Part shown: piece by piece, positions 61,904-64,000 of the stretch
How the letters are laid out: every line of letters starts with the position of its first letter
Numbering within the stretch: the stretch's first letter is position 1
Source: Argentina anserina
Taxonomy: Eukaryota > Streptophyta > Magnoliopsida > Rosales > Rosaceae
Direction: 5' to 3'
Assembly (NCBI RefSeq): GCF_933775445.1
Contig: NC_065874.1
Span: 10,063,001 to 10,127,000, forward strand
Length of the DNA stretch: 64,000 nt
Notes under the pieces: generated by a model
Told to the model about the DNA's origin: nothing
Database searches by the model: none
Seen by the model: the letters and a program-made list of their open reading frames with translations, nothing else
Made by a program: the position numbers and the translations under genes

Positions 61904-64000
61904 ATTGTATTGATAAATGCACTCTTGGTGGGAAATTATCTCTAAAGCCCGCTCCCGCATCCACTCCCTCTCCACTTTCCTCCCTCGTCGACTCGGCGAC
62001 TCCAACCGCCCGCCCGCCCTCTCTCTCCTCTCCTCCCTCTTTTTCCTCCTTTCCTTCCCTCTCTCCGGCTCCGGATCCGACCCCCTCTGCCACTTTGTCT
62101 TTTTTCTTGATGTTTTGATTGCTTGGTCTTGTTTACTGGATTGGTTATTTGGTTTATGACAAAAGATTGATTTGTGTTTATTATAGAGCTGTCATCATCC
62201 TGTTTCTGCTTTGAGTTTAGGTCAAGAGTTTGTTGCTTTCTCATGTAATAAATCATCATATTAACATGCTAGCAGTAGAGTGAAGAATTGAATGCATATC
62301 CTGATTTTAAATAGCGGATTGAAATGTAAGAATGAAAGAGTGAAAGCTGATGGAAAGTGAACATGATTAAGGAGAACCATATTGTGATATTGATATCAGC
62401 TTAGCATGAACACAACTAATGGATTCTGTAATGGATATATTTCTAGCACAATGGATACATTGTTTTGATTATGTAAATGTTGTATTGTATTACACAGATA
62501 TGGATGTCTCCAGCTTATAACTTGGGAGGATGATTTGTTGTTTTTCATTCAAAATTCAGTTTCCTTTTGTTTGGCCTATAATCGTTCTTATGAACTTGTT
62601 GAATTAATGTTTAATATCAATTCGAGTTTGTTTAATTTCCTTTTGTCAGCAAAGAAATTGGTCTGGGCTTTTGACTTAATTGGACCGATATCATATATTG
62701 GTAGAGGTCCTCTCCTGTCTCAGAAGTTTCTTCACCCAATTCGACCTCCTTCTCCCTAACCTCCGGATGGTCTTATCGCCCAATCTCCTGAACTGATCGT
62801 GCCCTTACTGAAGTGGTTGACGACCCTTTAGTGCGATAGTCATTACTAACTGAACCAACCGAAAGTATTGGTATACCAAAAAATTGGTATATGGACTTCG
62901 ATGGTCGGTAATGGTACAAATTTTCTCTTTACCAATTATAATTGGTTGGTAAATGGTAGAGACAAAAATAAGTTGGTAATCCTTTAATGGGTCACATTCC
63001 TCATTGAACATTGAATACAATAATTGTTGTGTTAAAATAGGACACAAATAGCTCTGGTGCCCCAATGGTTAGGCAACATATTTCTCTCTAGGAGGTCGTA
63101 ATTTCCAATCTCCTTAGCAGCAGTTGTTCCTTTTTTGTTTTTTTTGCTATGTGATTTATTTATTTTTTGAATTTATGTTATCTTCTTTTGATAATAAAGT
63201 ATATAAATGAGTGTTTTCGTAAATGGTAATTATAACTGCTTATTAAAAGGTCATAATAGTGTAATACATTTATTGTTTTCATTTTGTTAATTATCAATTA
63301 ATTTTATTAAAAAAATCAATTAAATGTAATATTGATGAAGACAATTTTTTTTCTATTCAACAACATCAAATTACTATGGTCAAGGTGTAATAAGAGGAAA
63401 CATGACCCTTTTTTTTAGAGAAAAGAAAATATATATTTCACCAAAAAAAGATTACAACAAAAGAACACTATGTGGTGTAACTAAATTCCCCACACTCCGT
63501 CCGACCAACACCGCTAGTCACATAACTATTACAAAAAGCAATGAACATGAGTCAAGAAGGTCAAATCTCGAACCAATCAAAACCGATTTTAGAAGTAATT
63601 GATAACCTACTCAGCTACTCGCACCAATCTCAAGAAAATAACCTCTCCAATAGCATCACATACCAAAATCTTGGGCATATTTTTGCAGAGACAACTTCCT
63701 CATTACATTAACACCCAGAAAAAATCGACTTTTAAATAATCTCTAAAAATGACATGCATCATAAACATGTGCAATAAACGATACGACTAAATTTTACCTA
63801 TTGACAACTAAAACCCTCGCTTAAGGAGAAGGGACGACACAACATGCATATGAAAATAAAACCTAAAAGAACAAAAAAAAAAAGACGAGTCAAATGACCC
63901 AGCCTACCTACACTAACTCAATCTAGGCCCACCTCCAAAGAATCAGAAAGATTCCACCGGCCCTAAAGACCAGCCGCCATGGTGCCTCCAAGCTTCCGAC
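61904..64000. other. Unassigned right end of the window
   Basis: A pyrimidine-rich stretch (about 61940-62110) with overlapping spurious frames on both strands is followed by intron-like AT-rich DNA. A stretch near 63057-63115 (ccaatggttaggc ... ggaggtcg) has weak resemblance to pol III boxes of a SINE. From about 63400 the composition changes and seems to belong to a repeat running off the right edge. No gene can be supported. Confidence 0.35.

Noticed and set aside
61848..62259. Gly/Glu/Arg-rich - strand frames and Ser/Pro-rich + strand frames
   Set aside because: They arise from a simple CT-rich stretch and have no splice or domain support.

Overview
This window looks like nuclear DNA of a flowering plant, very probably a eudicot. 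Genes are split by short GT-AG introns, intergenic DNA is AT-rich, and plant LTR retrotransposons, CACTA elements, MULE-type inverted-repeat elements and MITEs are abundant. I cannot fix the species; a Rosaceae-like origin is only an impression. There are no operons, no CRISPR array and no convincing tRNA or rRNA gene.

Layout. (1) 1-12.8 kb is gene-rich and conserved, all on the + strand: the 3' half of a ribokinase gene, a complete cytosolic asparaginyl-tRNA synthetase (570 aa from five coding exons) and a complete TDY-class MAP kinase most like MPK20 (609 aa from ten coding exons). (2) 13.2-24.4 kb is a small specialised-metabolism neighbourhood: a broken CYP71-type P450 (- strand), an intact SRG1-like 2-oxoglutarate dioxygenase (- strand) and an intact CYP71-type P450 (+ strand), with a hAT-like element, another inverted-repeat element, and a 1.07-kb hairpin element with a perfect 9-bp target duplication 65 bp past the P450 stop. 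(3) 24.4-44.5 kb is almost all transposon: a MITE in TA repeats, a 5.2-kb CACTA element with GCG target duplication and an En/Spm TNPA-like remnant, a possible solo LTR, a FAR1-like fragment, a second related CACTA element, and a decayed Ty3/gypsy element interrupted by a clean solo LTR with a CTAAT duplication. (4) 44.6-47.8 kb is a second dioxygenase gene, now a pseudogene: frameshifted first exon, second intron swollen by elements and a long GA microsatellite, last exon not found. (5) 48.1-53.2 kb is a decayed Ty1/copia element with short LTRs. (6) 53.8-58.9 kb carries an intact Kunitz-type inhibitor / miraculin-like gene (- strand), an unassigned gene remnant and an intact JADE-like double-PHD gene (- strand). 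(7) 59-64 kb holds LTR-retrotransposon 3' material, including a second diverged copy of the solo-LTR family, and unassigned sequence.

The housekeeping and signalling genes are independent single units. The intact P450 and dioxygenase lie 2.3 kb apart, divergently transcribed, and each has a broken relative in the window. This suggests an old local duplication later torn apart by transposons; it is not evidence of a shared pathway. I found no convincing undescribed molecular system. The most useful leads are the hairpin element beside the P450, the antisense geometry between the P450 pseudogene and MPK20 read-through, and the datable nest of transposon insertions.
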